This document shows, one piece after another, positions 49,449 to 59,886 of a stretch of 64,000 nt of DNA. Each line of letters starts with the position of its first letter. Position 1 is the first letter of the stretch. This DNA is from Cedecea davisae DSM 4568 (lineage in GTDB: Bacteria > Pseudomonadota > Gammaproteobacteria > Enterobacterales > Enterobacteriaceae). Both the position numbers and the translations under genes were made by a program. The notes under the pieces were generated by a model, which was given only the letters and a program-made list of their open reading frames with translations, searched no databases and was not told the DNA's origin. The stretch spans positions 2,914,595-2,978,594 of the forward strand of contig NZ_KE161030.1 in the NCBI RefSeq assembly GCF_000412335.2, given 5' to 3'.

Positions 49449-50324
49449 ATGGCCAATGCCAGCACGTATATGGTTATGCCGCGTACCGCCGTTGGTGCCC
49501 GACTCGCTTTAGAGTTATTAAATATAAAGAGTAAAACATCAAAATCAGTAGTGGGTAAAGAGAATGAATTCTCGGCTAAGAAGAGCAACGTAAAGATCAC
49601 AACACTCTCCCAGAATGCCAATTTGTTTGCTGAATGGAAAATCATGCCCGTTGCCATGTACGAGACAGAGAATGGAATGCACCTGTGCCAGCCATTACCC
49701 TTACTGGAGGAAAATAAGGCATTAGGTAAAGTCTACAGCAAAGATGGTCTGACTCTGGTTGACACCCAACAAGCCAATAATAAAAAAATGGCATCAGATA
49801 ATGTTTTTCACAACACAAAAAACATTAGCAGCGTAGAAAAAACCCCAATGTTCATCACTCTTGATGGTAAGAAAAAGCTCAAGAAAGTTCTTTCTCTGAA
49901 AAAAATGGCGATGGTGGATAAAAGAATAAGTCTGGTGAATGAAACAATCGATCATTTGAGAAAAACTTTACTCTCCCAGGAGAGAGATAGCCAAAATAAG
50001 GCTTGCGTGATCAATGTTGTGTCTCACTACGAGCTTATTCCCGGCACACCCCCAGCCTTACATGATTCAATCAACGTCAAATCCCCGGAAGGAGCGATAC
50101 ACAGCGCTGATGGGAAAAGATCCTATCGATTAAAAAAACTAGAATTTCGCCGGGTCAGTTCGTTGCTGCTAAAAAAATCAACAATCCCTTTGCCGATTTT
50201 GAGTTTCTCCAGCACCAACGGTATTACCTATGATCAACTCCTGGGCGAGATTGACTTTCAGTACAACAACAATGGCGATATATCGCCCGCCAGCGTGAGG
50301 CGCAAACTGGCTACGCTGTACTGA
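49449..50324 (+). pseudogene. 3' part of the same frameshifted gene
   Basis: A 291-residue frame starting MANASTYMVMPRTAVGARLA. The frame is open without a stop from 49356, so it overlaps the end of the first part. If joined at the A-run (49377-49383) the protein would run ...SEAEK-KEKEFVIKIEAKSELRLQAGG-MANAS... for about 906 residues. One base extra in the A7 run is the simplest cause. No good ribosome site precedes 49449 beyond CAGGTGGA, so independent translation is doubtful. A Lys-rich middle and no membrane segments are seen. A terminator follows. Confidence 0.55.
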
Positions 50325-50353
50325 TAGCCAGTAAACAAAGCGCGTGTGAATAG

Positions 50354-50384
50354 ATAAAGCGCCGGTCCGGAGGACGGCGCTTTA
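50354..50384 (+). terminator. Terminator behind the AT-rich gene
   Basis: ATAAAGCGCCG and CGGCGCTTTAT form an 11-bp stem with a GTCCGGAGGA loop. The T-run is short (TTTATT), yet the place and stem fit a terminator. Confidence 0.7.
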
Positions 50385-50488
50385 TTGATCACTAAGTCCG
50401 TTAATCACCAGCACTGAATCCTGAGGTTCCGCACGCGGCCGCATCCTGGCGCTCAGAAAAATTCCCACAGCCCCGTTCCAAACGGTAT

Positions 50489-50507
50489 GAGATCGATTAT
50501 CATTCCC
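50489..50507 (+). promoter_or_regulatory. Candidate Fur box before the iron-binding protein gene
   Basis: GAGATCGATTATCATTCCC matches the 19-bp Fur consensus at 13 positions, with the right part ATTATCATT well conserved. It lies 33 bases before the start codon, so bound Fur would block the promoter. Confidence 0.65.
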
Positions 50508-50539
50508 TTTCGAAATGTTCCCCGTTCTGAAGGTCACCC

Positions 50540-51670
50540 ATGTTCACAGTGTTTACCGCCAAAGCTCGCTGGCTGCTTGCCGCCGTTGCATTACTGAGCT
50601 GCGCGGCCCAGGCTGCACCGATTGTAGTTACCGACGTCGCCGGGCGCGAAGTTACCCTGCCAGGCCCGGCAAAACGCGTGATGCTGGCCGATGCCCGCGC
50701 CCTGCTGGCGTTGAATATCATCCACCCGAAAGATCCTCTCCAGGACGTTATCGCCTGGGATAACTCGCTAAAAACCAAAGCGCCGGATCTGGCGGAGGCC
50801 TACGCGAGAAAATTCCCGCAGGTCAGCAAAATCACCATGTTTGAAAACCCCTACTACACCGACTTCAGCGTAGAAAAGGCGGTAAGCCTGCAGCCGGATT
50901 TAATCATTTTTGATATTGGCGTCCTGCCAAAACTGAAGAACAGCGGCGTGCTGGGCCAGCTGGAAAAGGTAGGTATTCCGGTACTGATTATCGATTTCCG
51001 CCAGCAGCCGCTGACCAATACCCTGCCAAGCATCGAACTGCTGGGTAAAGTGTTTGATGAGCAGAAAAACGCCGACGCTTTTATTCAGTATTACCAGCAG
51101 CGCATGAACCTGGTGCGCGAGCGCGTTGCCACTCTGAAGCCGGAGCAGCGCCCGAGCGTGTTTATTGAACGTGCGGCAGGCATTCGCGGCGACGAATGCT
51201 GCCAGACCTTCGGCAAAGGTAGCTATGGGCAGTTTATTGATACCGCCGGCGGGAATAACATCGGCAGCAAGCTGTTCCCGGAAATGAGCGGCCAGGTGAA
51301 CACCGAGCAGGTTATCACCAGCAATCCGGACTTCTACCTGATGACCGGTGCCGACTGGAACCGCGGCAACCGTGCGCCTCAGGCCGTGCCGCTGGGCTAC
51401 GTTGCCGATAAAGCAGTTGCAGAGCAGAAGCTCAAAGCGCTGATGAACCGCACCGGAATCAACGTGCTTACGGCGGTAAAAGAGAAGCGTGTTATGGCGA
51501 TTTACCACCAGTTCTACGACTCACCGCTGAACTATATCGCCGTGGAAACCATCGCCAAATTCCTGCACCCGGATTTGTTTAAAGATATCGACCCGCAGGC
51601 CGACATCGAACAGGTGCATAAACAGTTCACCGCCCTGGACTACAGCGGCGTGTTCTGGGTAACGCCTTAA
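50540..51670 (+). CDS. Iron-siderophore ABC transporter substrate-binding protein
   Basis: A 376-residue periplasmic binding protein with a cleavable signal peptide (hydrophobic LLAAVALLSCAAQA, cut after AQA). The mature start IVVTDVAGREVTLPGPAKRV is typical of the BtuF/FhuD/FepB class. Two lobes joined by a long helix are expected. It precedes a TonB receptor, and both have Fur boxes, so they probably take up one ferric chelate. No permease or ATPase gene lies nearby. The ligand is unknown. Confidence 0.88.
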   Translation: MFTVFTAKARWLLAAVALLSCAAQAAPIVVTDVAGREVTLPGPAKRVMLADARALLALNIIHPKDPLQDVIAWDNSLKTKAPDLAEAYARKFPQVSKITMFENPYYTDFSVEKAVSLQPDLIIFDIGVLPKLKNSGVLGQLEKVGIPVLIIDFRQQPLTNTLPSIELLGKVFDEQKNADAFIQYYQQRMNLVRERVATLKPEQRPSVFIERAAGIRGDECCQTFGKGSYGQFIDTAGGNNIGSKLFPEMSGQVNTEQVITSNPDFYLMTGADWNRGNRAPQAVPLGYVADKAVAEQKLKALMNRTGINVLTAVKEKRVMAIYHQFYDSPLNYIAVETIAKFLHPDLFKDIDPQADIEQVHKQFTALDYSGVFWVTP

Positions 51671-51679
51671 TCCAACCCG

Positions 51680-51712
51680 AGCCGGGTCTGAAATAAAGAC
51701 TCGGCTTTCTTT
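51680..51712 (+). terminator. Terminator behind the binding-protein gene
   Basis: AGCCGGGTCT and AGACTCGGCT form a 10-bp stem (one G-T pair) with a GAAATAA loop, followed by TTCTTT. It separates the binding protein from the receptor gene, which has its own Fur box. Confidence 0.75.
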
Positions 51713-51762
51713 GCTTACTTTTCGTCTTATCCCGAATTATTCCGCAACAAAACTATTTACTT

Positions 51763-51781
51763 GAAAATAATTATCATTAAG
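51763..51781 (+). promoter_or_regulatory. Candidate Fur box before the TonB receptor gene
   Basis: GAAAATAATTATCATTAAG matches the Fur consensus at 14 of 19 positions, with TTATCATTA intact. It lies about 50 bases before the start codon in an AT-rich stretch. Confidence 0.7.
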
Positions 51782-51831
51782 ATTGTCATTTCCAAAAAAA
51801 TAACATAACAGCAAACCCACGTTGTAAAGGA

Positions 51832-53973
51832 ATGATGATGCGCCCCCTCTTTCGTGTCTCTCTCTTGGCCAGTGCGATAGCCTTTGCGTTACCGACGCTT
51901 GCCGCAGAACAAACTCAAACTGATAAAACCAAAACCGAGAAACCGGCTGATGACATTACCGTCGTCGGTAACTGGCTGGATAACCCGGACAACAGCACCG
52001 TACTGCTTAACCACCCGGGTGCCCGCTCGATCGTAACCGAGCAGCAGCTGCGCGAGCAGGGTTCCGAAACCGTCGCCGATGCGCTGAAGGGCATTCCTGG
52101 CGTTCAGGTTCGCGACAGCAACGGCACCGGCGGCAGCGATATTTCCCTCAACGTTGGCGTGCGCGGCCTGACTTCGCGCCTGTCTCCACGCTCCACCATT
52201 TTGATGGACGGCGTGCCGTTGGCAGTCGCCCCTTACGGCCAGCCTCAGCTTTCTATGGCTCCGCTGGGCATCGGCAATATTCAGTCCGTTGACGTGGTTC
52301 GCGGCGGCGGTGCGGTGCGTTACGGGCCGCAAAACGTCGGCGGCGTGATTAACTTCGTCACCCGCGACATTCCAAAAGATTTTGGCGGCACCGTTAGCGC
52401 TCAGACCCAGGGCGCAAGCCACGGCGGCCTGAAAACGCTGACCAGCGCCTCCGTCGGCGGCACGTCCGATAACGGTCTGGGTGCCGAGCTGCTGTACTCC
52501 GGCCTGCACGGCCAGGGCTACCGCGACAGCAACGACAATACCGACATCGACGACTTTATGCTGAAGACGAAGTACGCCTTCACCGAACGCGATGAACTCC
52601 AGGCTAACTTCCACTATTACGATGCTAAAGCAGGTATGCCGGGCGGCCTGACCAGCGCGCAATATGCGGCTAACCCGTTCCAGTCCACCCGCGCGTGGGA
52701 TCAGTTTGAAGGCCGCCGCAAGGATATGTCCTTCAAATATAAGCACAGCGAAGATGACAAGCAGCTCGAAGTCCTGACCTACTTCACCGACAGCTATCGC
52801 GGCAGCGATATCGCGCAAAAGGTGGGTAACAAAGGCCTGTTCCAGATGGGCTCCTTCCCGCGCCATTACACCACCTGGGCTTTCGAACCTTCTTATTCAC
52901 AGCTGTTCCGCTTCTGGGATATGTCTCATGAAGTCACCGTCGGTTATCGTTACCTGAACGAAACCGCGGATGAAAAAGCCTTCCGCTCGACCAGCTACAA
53001 CCCGGATAAAACCTGGCAACAGCCTGATGCATCGACCTATTATCAGCACACTTACGGCGGCACAGCGGCCAACGCATTTTATATTGATGATGCCATCAAC
53101 GTCGGCAACTGGACCATTACGCCGGGCATGCGCTATGAAAGCATCAAGACCCACATAAGCGACGACTTTAACAACATCAGCCGCGAGAAGAACTACAGCC
53201 AGCCGCTGCCTTCCATCAGCGTGATGTACCACCTGACGGACTCCTGGAATGTCTTCACCAACGCCAGCACCTCGTTTGGCAGCATGCAATACTTCCAACT
53301 GACCAAAGGCGGCAACGGCAGCCAACCTGCACCGGGGCTGACGCCAGAGAAAGCGCACACTTATGAAGTGGGCACCCGCTACGACGATACGGTAATCAAA
53401 GCCGAAGCAACGCTGTTCTATATCGACTTTGACGATCAGCTGCAATACATCAGCAACACCGTGGGCTGGACTAACCTTGGCGCAACCAAACACCAGGGGA
53501 TTGAGCTGGCGCTTAACTACGATCTGAGCGAGCTGAACCGCGCGCTGGACGGCGTGAGCGTTTACACGACTTATACCTACACCAAAGCTACCAGCGACAA
53601 CGGCGCCTTTGCGGATAAAGACCTGCCGTATTACTCGCGCCAGGTTTACACCGTTGGCACCCGCTATGCGACCGGAGACTGGGTGTGGAATCTGGACAGC
53701 TTTGCCCAGTCTAAGCAACGCTCTCCGGGTACCGGCGATACCTACATCACCGACGAAAGCGCGGACGGCCAATACGGCAATATCGCGGGTTATATGGTGT
53801 GGAATATGCGCGGCGAATATGACTTCGGCCCGTCTCTGTCTCACCTGAAACTGGGCGCAGGGATTAAAAACCTGTTCGATCAGCGTTATTACACCCGCTC
53901 AAGCGACAACAACTCGGGCAAATACGTTGGTGAGCCGCGTACCTTCTTCGTACAGGGTTCTATCGCATTCTGA
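51832..53973 (+). CDS. FecA-like TonB-dependent outer-membrane receptor
   Basis: A 713-residue receptor with a signal peptide (cut near TLAAEQ), a short Thr/Lys linker, the TonB box DDITVVGN, an N-terminal plug (GSETVADALKGIPGVQVRD ... GPQNVGGVINFVTR) and a 22-strand barrel ending in FVQGSIAF with the terminal Phe. Many segments match FecA closely (TILMDGVPLAVAPYGQPQLS; GNWTITPGMRYES). The N-terminal FecR-signalling domain of FecA is missing, so no surface signalling is expected and control falls to Fur. It may import ferric citrate or a related chelate. Confidence 0.9.
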   Translation: MMMRPLFRVSLLASAIAFALPTLAAEQTQTDKTKTEKPADDITVVGNWLDNPDNSTVLLNHPGARSIVTEQQLREQGSETVADALKGIPGVQVRDSNGTGGSDISLNVGVRGLTSRLSPRSTILMDGVPLAVAPYGQPQLSMAPLGIGNIQSVDVVRGGGAVRYGPQNVGGVINFVTRDIPKDFGGTVSAQTQGASHGGLKTLTSASVGGTSDNGLGAELLYSGLHGQGYRDSNDNTDIDDFMLKTKYAFTERDELQANFHYYDAKAGMPGGLTSAQYAANPFQSTRAWDQFEGRRKDMSFKYKHSEDDKQLEVLTYFTDSYRGSDIAQKVGNKGLFQMGSFPRHYTTWAFEPSYSQLFRFWDMSHEVTVGYRYLNETADEKAFRSTSYNPDKTWQQPDASTYYQHTYGGTAANAFYIDDAINVGNWTITPGMRYESIKTHISDDFNNISREKNYSQPLPSISVMYHLTDSWNVFTNASTSFGSMQYFQLTKGGNGSQPAPGLTPEKAHTYEVGTRYDDTVIKAEATLFYIDFDDQLQYISNTVGWTNLGATKHQGIELALNYDLSELNRALDGVSVYTTYTYTKATSDNGAFADKDLPYYSRQVYTVGTRYATGDWVWNLDSFAQSKQRSPGTGDTYITDESADGQYGNIAGYMVWNMRGEYDFGPSLSHLKLGAGIKNLFDQRYYTRSSDNNSGKYVGEPRTFFVQGSIAF

Positions 53974-53984
53974 TAAACATCCTC

Positions 53985-54033
53985 ACCCTCTCCTGACGAA
54001 GAGGGTTTTCCCCCATCCGCCTGGAGGGGGAAA
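53985..54033. terminator. Twin hairpin between the TonB receptor and ascB
   Basis: ACCCTCT/AGAGGGT (53985-54006, followed by TTTT) and TTTCCCCC/GGGGGAAA (54007-54033) lie back to back between the convergent genes. They resemble the C-rich/G-rich repeat seen at 4937 and 63552. Confidence 0.6.
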
Positions 54034-54043
54034 CAAAGGAGAT

Positions 54044-55486
<1,443 letters not shown>

Positions 55487-56941
55487 TTAAAGTGTTTTTA
55501 CTGCATTATCTGGTGCTACAAACGCCGTAGTGCTGCCCTTCTCCACCGCTTCTTCAACCGGGATATCTTCAAAGCCAAGAATAAGCGTAGTGATAAATGA
55601 GAGCACCACGGCCAGAATCATTACAGCGGCGACCCAGACAATGCTCATTGGGTTAGCCGGGTCAAAAAACTGCACGCTGGTGAATAAGCCCGGCGAGGCC
55701 ATAGAATGGCTTGCCAGCCCGCCAATACCGGCAACGGCACCGCAAATAAACCCGCTAATCAGGCAGGCAATCAACGGGCGCTTGAGCCGCACCGCCACGC
55801 CATAAAGCGCGGGTTCAGAAATACCTGCCACAATAGCCGAAGCCGCAGCGGCCAGAGCCGTCTGGCGCAGTTCAGGGTTTTTCGTTTTCCAGGCAACGGC
55901 AAGCGAAGAACCACCCAGAGACAAGTTGGCCCCGATTTCCGACGGCATAACCATGCCCTCTTTTCCGGTTTCAGCTATGGTCTGAATAATTGTTGGAGTG
56001 AATACGCGGTGCATCCCGGTCATCACCAGCAGCGGCCAAATCGCTCCCATAATGGCAACGGACAGCCAGCCCAGATAGCCGTGAACGGTATAAACCAGCG
56101 AGGAAATACCGCTGCCAATCCAGATACCCAGCGGGCCAATCAGCAGAATTGCTATCGGAGCGGACACCAGCACGATAAGCATCGGCTTAAGGAAGTTTTT
56201 TGTTACCGCTGGCGTGATACGGTCGATGGCCCTTTCGATATAAGACAGCAGCCAGGTCATCACCAGCGCAGGAATAACGGTGTAGGTATATTTCACCGCC
56301 GTCACCGGCACGCCCATAAAATCAACATGCTGGCCCTGAGCCGCTTTTGCCATCAGGTCGATAAACGCCGGATGAACCAGCACCCCGGCAATAGCAATCG
56401 CCAGCGACATATTGGTTTTAAATTTCACCGCAGCGGAGGCCGCCACCATCACCGGCAAGAAGAAGAATGCTCCGTCGCCGATAAGATTCAGGATAATCAG
56501 CGTGGAGGAGGTTTTTTCGAACAGGCCCGCCATATCAAGGATCATCGCCAGCAGCTTAACCATCGAGCCGCCGATAATGGCCGGAATAAGCGGCGACATG
56601 GTGCCTATCAACGCATCGAGTATTCCCGCGCCAATTCGCTTTAAGGTCAGCTTATTTTTTCCGGCAGGCACTTCCGCCGGCCGCGAGCCTTCGGGCAGAT
56701 GTTTCAGCACTTCGGCGTAAGCCTGAGAAACGGTATTGCCGATAATAACCTGGCACTGCTGGTCGCTTTTCACCACGCCCAGCACGCCGCTAATAGATTT
56801 CAGCCTTGCGCCGTCAATAGCGGCGTTATCCCGCAATACGAAGCGCAAACGGGTCATACAGTGGGTCACCGCCACTACGTTTCCTGGCCCGCCTAAAGCC
56901 TCAACAATCTGCCGGGATACATCCACATATTTGTTCGCCAT
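55487..56941 (-). CDS. ascF: PTS beta-glucoside permease, EIIBC component
   Basis: A 484-residue PTS permease (E. coli AscF 485). The N-terminal EIIB domain has the phosphorylated Cys28 in AVTHCMTRLRFVLR; the EIIC domain follows with about ten membrane helices and HRVFTPTIIQTIAETGKEG. It imports and phosphorylates cellobiose-like aryl-beta-glucosides (arbutin, salicin). The start at 56941 (MANKYVDVSRQ) follows the family; a GTG at 56986 would add 15 residues that cover the operator. No EIIA domain is present, so it must borrow one. Confidence 0.93.
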   Translation of the reverse strand: MANKYVDVSRQIVEALGGPGNVVAVTHCMTRLRFVLRDNAAIDGARLKSISGVLGVVKSDQQCQVIIGNTVSQAYAEVLKHLPEGSRPAEVPAGKNKLTLKRIGAGILDALIGTMSPLIPAIIGGSMVKLLAMILDMAGLFEKTSSTLIILNLIGDGAFFFLPVMVAASAAVKFKTNMSLAIAIAGVLVHPAFIDLMAKAAQGQHVDFMGVPVTAVKYTYTVIPALVMTWLLSYIERAIDRITPAVTKNFLKPMLIVLVSAPIAILLIGPLGIWIGSGISSLVYTVHGYLGWLSVAIMGAIWPLLVMTGMHRVFTPTIIQTIAETGKEGMVMPSEIGANLSLGGSSLAVAWKTKNPELRQTALAAAASAIVAGISEPALYGVAVRLKRPLIACLISGFICGAVAGIGGLASHSMASPGLFTSVQFFDPANPMSIVWVAAVMILAVVLSFITTLILGFEDIPVEEAVEKGSTTAFVAPDNAVKTL

Positions 56942-56971
56942 GAAGTAGGGTTCTCTTGTTATGATTTCGTA

Positions 56972-56984
56972 GGTAACCGGTTCC
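56972..56984. promoter_or_regulatory. Putative AscG operator
   Basis: GGTAACCGGTTCC is a palindrome centred on CCGG, with the AACCGGTT core of LacI/GalR-family operators. It lies 31 bases before the ascF start, where bound AscG would block the operon. Confidence 0.65.
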
Positions 56985-57001
56985 ACACAATCATGTTAAG
57001 T

Positions 57002-57017
57002 TGAAAATTAGATCACA
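57002..57017 (-). promoter_or_regulatory. Candidate CRP site 1 in the asc control region
   Basis: Minus strand: TGTGA-TCTAAT-TTTCA, one perfect CRP half-site and a weak one. It lies 61-76 bases before ascF, a fitting place for activation. Confidence 0.5.
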
Positions 57018-57044
57018 ATAATTATTTTTATATTGATCTAAATT

Positions 57045-57060
57045 TGTGATTCAGATCGCC
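57045..57060 (+). promoter_or_regulatory. Candidate CRP site 2 in the asc control region
   Basis: TGTGA-TTCAGA-TCGCC has a perfect left half and keeps three of five bases on the right. It lies between the divergent genes, closer to ascG. Confidence 0.5.
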
Positions 57061-57133
57061 AGATAACGCACACTGCGTCCGTGAGGCGAAGAGTGTAAAA
57101 TGGCGGAAAATGAACAAGCTACGGGAAGCCTTT

Positions 57134-58156
57134 ATGTCAACAATGCAGGAAGTGGCGAAAAAAGCAGGCGTCTCGAAGGCGACCGTTTCGCGCGTGCTGA
57201 CCGGAAAAGGCTACGTCAGTGAAGCCACTAAAACGCTGGTTTATCAGGCCATTGAAGAAACGGGTTACCGGCCAAATTTGATGGCCCGTAACCTGGCGAC
57301 CAGCAAATCAGGCTATATCGGCCTGGTGGTAACCAACACCCTGTATAGCGGCAATTACTTCAGCGAGCTGCTGTCGCAGGCGGCGCTTAAACTTGAGGCC
57401 AGCGGGCGACAGCTCATTCTGGTAGACGGAAAACACAGCGCCAGGGAGGAGCAGGAAGCGGTGCAGTTTCTGCTCGACCTTCACTGCGATGCGGTGATTA
57501 TCTATCCGCGCTTTTTGAGCGTGGACGAAATGGACTTGCTTATCGGGCAGCACAAGCAGCCGATAATGGTGATGAACCGCAAGCTGCGTAAGCACCAGAG
57601 CCACTGTATTTGCTGCGATCATAAAGGCTCCAGCTATAACGCCACGCGCCATTTAATTGATAAAGGCCACCGTGAAATCGCCTTTATCAGCGGGGTGCTG
57701 GACTCCCCTACCGCGCGGGAGCGCCTGGCGGGTTACAAAGAGGCGCTTGAGCAGGCGGGTTTAACCCCGCGTGACGAGCTGATTGTTGCCGGAAAATGGA
57801 CGCCAGCAAGCGGCGCTGCGGGTGTTGAAAACCTGCTTGCCCGCGGGGAAAAGTTTAGCGCTCTGGTTGCCAGCAACGACGACATGGCCATTGGCGCCAT
57901 CAAGCAGTTGAGCAACGCCGGGCTTAGGGTTCCCGACGATGTTTCGATTATCGGCTTTGATAACGTACCCACCGGCGCATTTCTCAGCCCGGCGCTGTCC
58001 AGCGTGAAAGAGCCGGTAAGTGACATGATTCATGAAGTGATAAACCGCCTGACGGCGATGCTGGACGGGGGCTATTTCTCCAAAGATAACCTTTACGCTT
58101 CTGACCTGATCGTGCGGGATTCGGTGGCGAAAGGTCCGCATTTTATGGCGAAATAA
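57134..58156 (+). CDS. ascG: LacI-family repressor of the asc operon
   Basis: A 340-residue repressor close to E. coli AscG. The N-terminal HTH and hinge are MQEVAKKAGVSKATVSRVLT and RPNLMARNLA; the sugar-binding core shows DAVIIYPRFLSVDEMD and ALVASNDDMAIGAIKQL, almost the same as in AscG. It is divergent from ascFB and should repress it at the AACCGGTT site until an inducer is bound. The start at 57134 (MSTMQEVAKK) matches the family; the frame opens eight codons earlier. Confidence 0.93.
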   Translation: MSTMQEVAKKAGVSKATVSRVLTGKGYVSEATKTLVYQAIEETGYRPNLMARNLATSKSGYIGLVVTNTLYSGNYFSELLSQAALKLEASGRQLILVDGKHSAREEQEAVQFLLDLHCDAVIIYPRFLSVDEMDLLIGQHKQPIMVMNRKLRKHQSHCICCDHKGSSYNATRHLIDKGHREIAFISGVLDSPTARERLAGYKEALEQAGLTPRDELIVAGKWTPASGAAGVENLLARGEKFSALVASNDDMAIGAIKQLSNAGLRVPDDVSIIGFDNVPTGAFLSPALSSVKEPVSDMIHEVINRLTAMLDGGYFSKDNLYASDLIVRDSVAKGPHFMAK

Positions 58157-58172
58157 CCTTACTCAGTAAAAT

Positions 58173-58212
58173 CGGCAAAGGAGACTCACCCCGCTCTTTT
58201 GCCGGTTTTTTT
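58173..58212 (+). terminator. Terminator of ascG
   Basis: CGGCAAAGGAG and CTCTTTTGCCG form an 11-bp stem (one G-T pair) followed by seven T. The T-run overlaps the stop region of the convergent glcG-like gene. Confidence 0.85.
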
Positions 58213-58624
58213 ATGCCGGAGCGCCCATCACCGCTTCAACCGTAAGAGCGGCAATCTGCCCGTCCTGCTCTTTAGTTGCCCCGGAAATACCGAGCGCGCC
58301 AATCACTACGCCTTGAGCATTGCGCAGCGGAACGCCGCCGTCTATCCCCACCAGCCCGCCGTTACTGTTTTCCAGCGAATAAGCCGGTCCGTTGGGGTGC
58401 AAATTAGCCCCAACATCGCCGCTGTTTGCCTGAAATAGCACCGCAGTTCGCGCTTTTTGCATCGCAATATCGATGGTTGCCAGGAAAGTCCCGTCCATGC
58501 GGGCAAACGCGGTCAGGTGGCCGCCAGCGTCCAGCACCACCGCCGACACGGGCGGCAAATCATGGGATTTCACCACGGTTTTAACGCCGTCGAGAAGCGC
58601 TTCTGCGAGAGTAAGAGTTAACAT
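58211..58624 (-). CDS. GlcG/HbpS-family protein
   Basis: A 137-residue small alpha/beta protein of the GlcG/HbpS (heme-degrading domain) family, recognised by ALLDGVKTVVKSHDLPPVSA VVLDAGGHLTAFARMDG and the Gly-rich GGLVGIDGGVPLRN ... GVVIGALGISG. HbpS binds heme in Streptomyces, while most enterobacterial members have no known job. There is no signal peptide. It follows the MFS gene by 12 bases, likely in one operon. The start is ATG at 58624, with an in-frame GTG just before. Confidence 0.88.
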   Translation of the reverse strand: MLTLTLAEALLDGVKTVVKSHDLPPVSAVVLDAGGHLTAFARMDGTFLATIDIAMQKARTAVLFQANSGDVGANLHPNGPAYSLENSNGGLVGIDGGVPLRNAQGVVIGALGISGATKEQDGQIAALTVEAVMGAPA

Positions 58625-58636
58625 CACGGGGAAACC

Positions 58637-59860
58637 TTAATGGGTTAAAGGAGCCTGTTTTTTGGCGTCAATAACCGCCCAGGTGTGGATAATCAGGCCG
58701 AAGACCGCCAGAATCGCGCCAACCCAGCCGGTAGACTGCCAGCCAAAGCCCGCAGAAATGGTCACCCCGCCGAGCCATGCGCCGAGCGCGTTTGCAATAT
58801 TGAACGCAGAATGGTTCATCGCCGCCGCCATGGTTTGCGCATCTCCCGCCACGTCCATCAGGCGAATTTGCAGCACAGAAGAGAGCGAAACCATAGTGCC
58901 GACCAGCATCACGGTTACCGCCCCAAGCCACGGATAATGCGAGGTATAGACGTAGGCGCTGAGCACCAGAATGGCCCATATCAGCAGCAGGCGAACGGTT
59001 TTCTCCAGCCCTCTGTCCGCCAGGCGGCCGCCTACGATATTACCGACGATCATCCCGAGGCCAAACATTGAGAGAATAACCGGGATCATGCCCACGGACT
59101 GATGAGCCAGCTCCAGCATGGTTGGCTTAACGTAGCTGAATACCGAGAACATACCGCCGCTGCCGATGGCCCCGATAGCCAGCGTCAACAACACCTGTTT
59201 GCGGGTAAGCGCCGTCAGTTCCCGCAGCGGACTGGCGTCTTTGTCGCCTTCACTCCACGGCACCCAGGCGCGAACCAGAATAAGCGTCAGCACTGCAAGC
59301 CCGCCGACGATGGCGAACGCGCTGCGCCAGCCAAACAGCTGCCCGATAGCGGCAACCGCGGGCACGCCCAGCAGGTTGGCAATCGTCAGGCCGAGCAACA
59401 CCATCGACACCGCCTGGGCGCGTTTCGCCCGGTCAACCAGACTTGCCGCCAGCAGCGCGGCAACGCCGAAGAAGGTGCCATGCGGGAAACCGGCGAGAAA
59501 ACGCGCCAGCATCATCGAGTAATAACCCGGCGCAAAGGCGCTCAGCAGGTTGCCGACGGCAAACATCGCCATCAGGACAATCAGAAAATCACGGCGCGCC
59601 ATGCGTGCGCCGAGCACGGCCAGCAGAGGTGCACCAATAACCACGCCGAGCGCATAAATGCTAATCAGGTGACCGGCTGACGGAATAGAAACGTGCAGCC
59701 CGTTGGCAGCATCGGGCAATAAGCCCATGATGACGAATTCGCCGGTGCCGATAGCAAAGCCGCCCATACCAAGGGCGAACAGCGCTTTCAGCAGCCCGGC
59801 ACGCGACAGAGAGGATGACCCCGCTTCCGCGCTTACGGTCTGTTCATTGAGTGATGACAT
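58637..59860 (-). CDS. MFS exporter (DHA1, YdhP/arabinose-efflux-like)
   Basis: A 407-residue major-facilitator protein with 12 membrane helices. The early segment FALGMGGFAIGTGEFVIMGLLPDAA is typical of the AraJ/YdhP/SotB subgroup, and the motif-A loop is GARMARRDFLI. Substrate unknown; the subgroup exports sugars, purines or drugs. Its promoter must lie in the 83 bases behind the aldo/keto reductase gene, which also hold that gene's terminator. Confidence 0.88.
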   Translation of the reverse strand: MSSLNEQTVSAEAGSSSLSRAGLLKALFALGMGGFAIGTGEFVIMGLLPDAANGLHVSIPSAGHLISIYALGVVIGAPLLAVLGARMARRDFLIVLMAMFAVGNLLSAFAPGYYSMMLARFLAGFPHGTFFGVAALLAASLVDRAKRAQAVSMVLLGLTIANLLGVPAVAAIGQLFGWRSAFAIVGGLAVLTLILVRAWVPWSEGDKDASPLRELTALTRKQVLLTLAIGAIGSGGMFSVFSYVKPTMLELAHQSVGMIPVILSMFGLGMIVGNIVGGRLADRGLEKTVRLLLIWAILVLSAYVYTSHYPWLGAVTVMLVGTMVSLSSVLQIRLMDVAGDAQTMAAAMNHSAFNIANALGAWLGGVTISAGFGWQSTGWVGAILAVFGLIIHTWAVIDAKKQAPLTH

Positions 59861-59886
59861 AGCGTTTTTTACTTATGCAGGTGAAC

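Noticed and set aside
51889-53844. Two minus-strand frames of 315-325 codons
   Set aside because: They mirror the TonB receptor gene and have low-complexity Ala/Val composition typical of antisense shadows.
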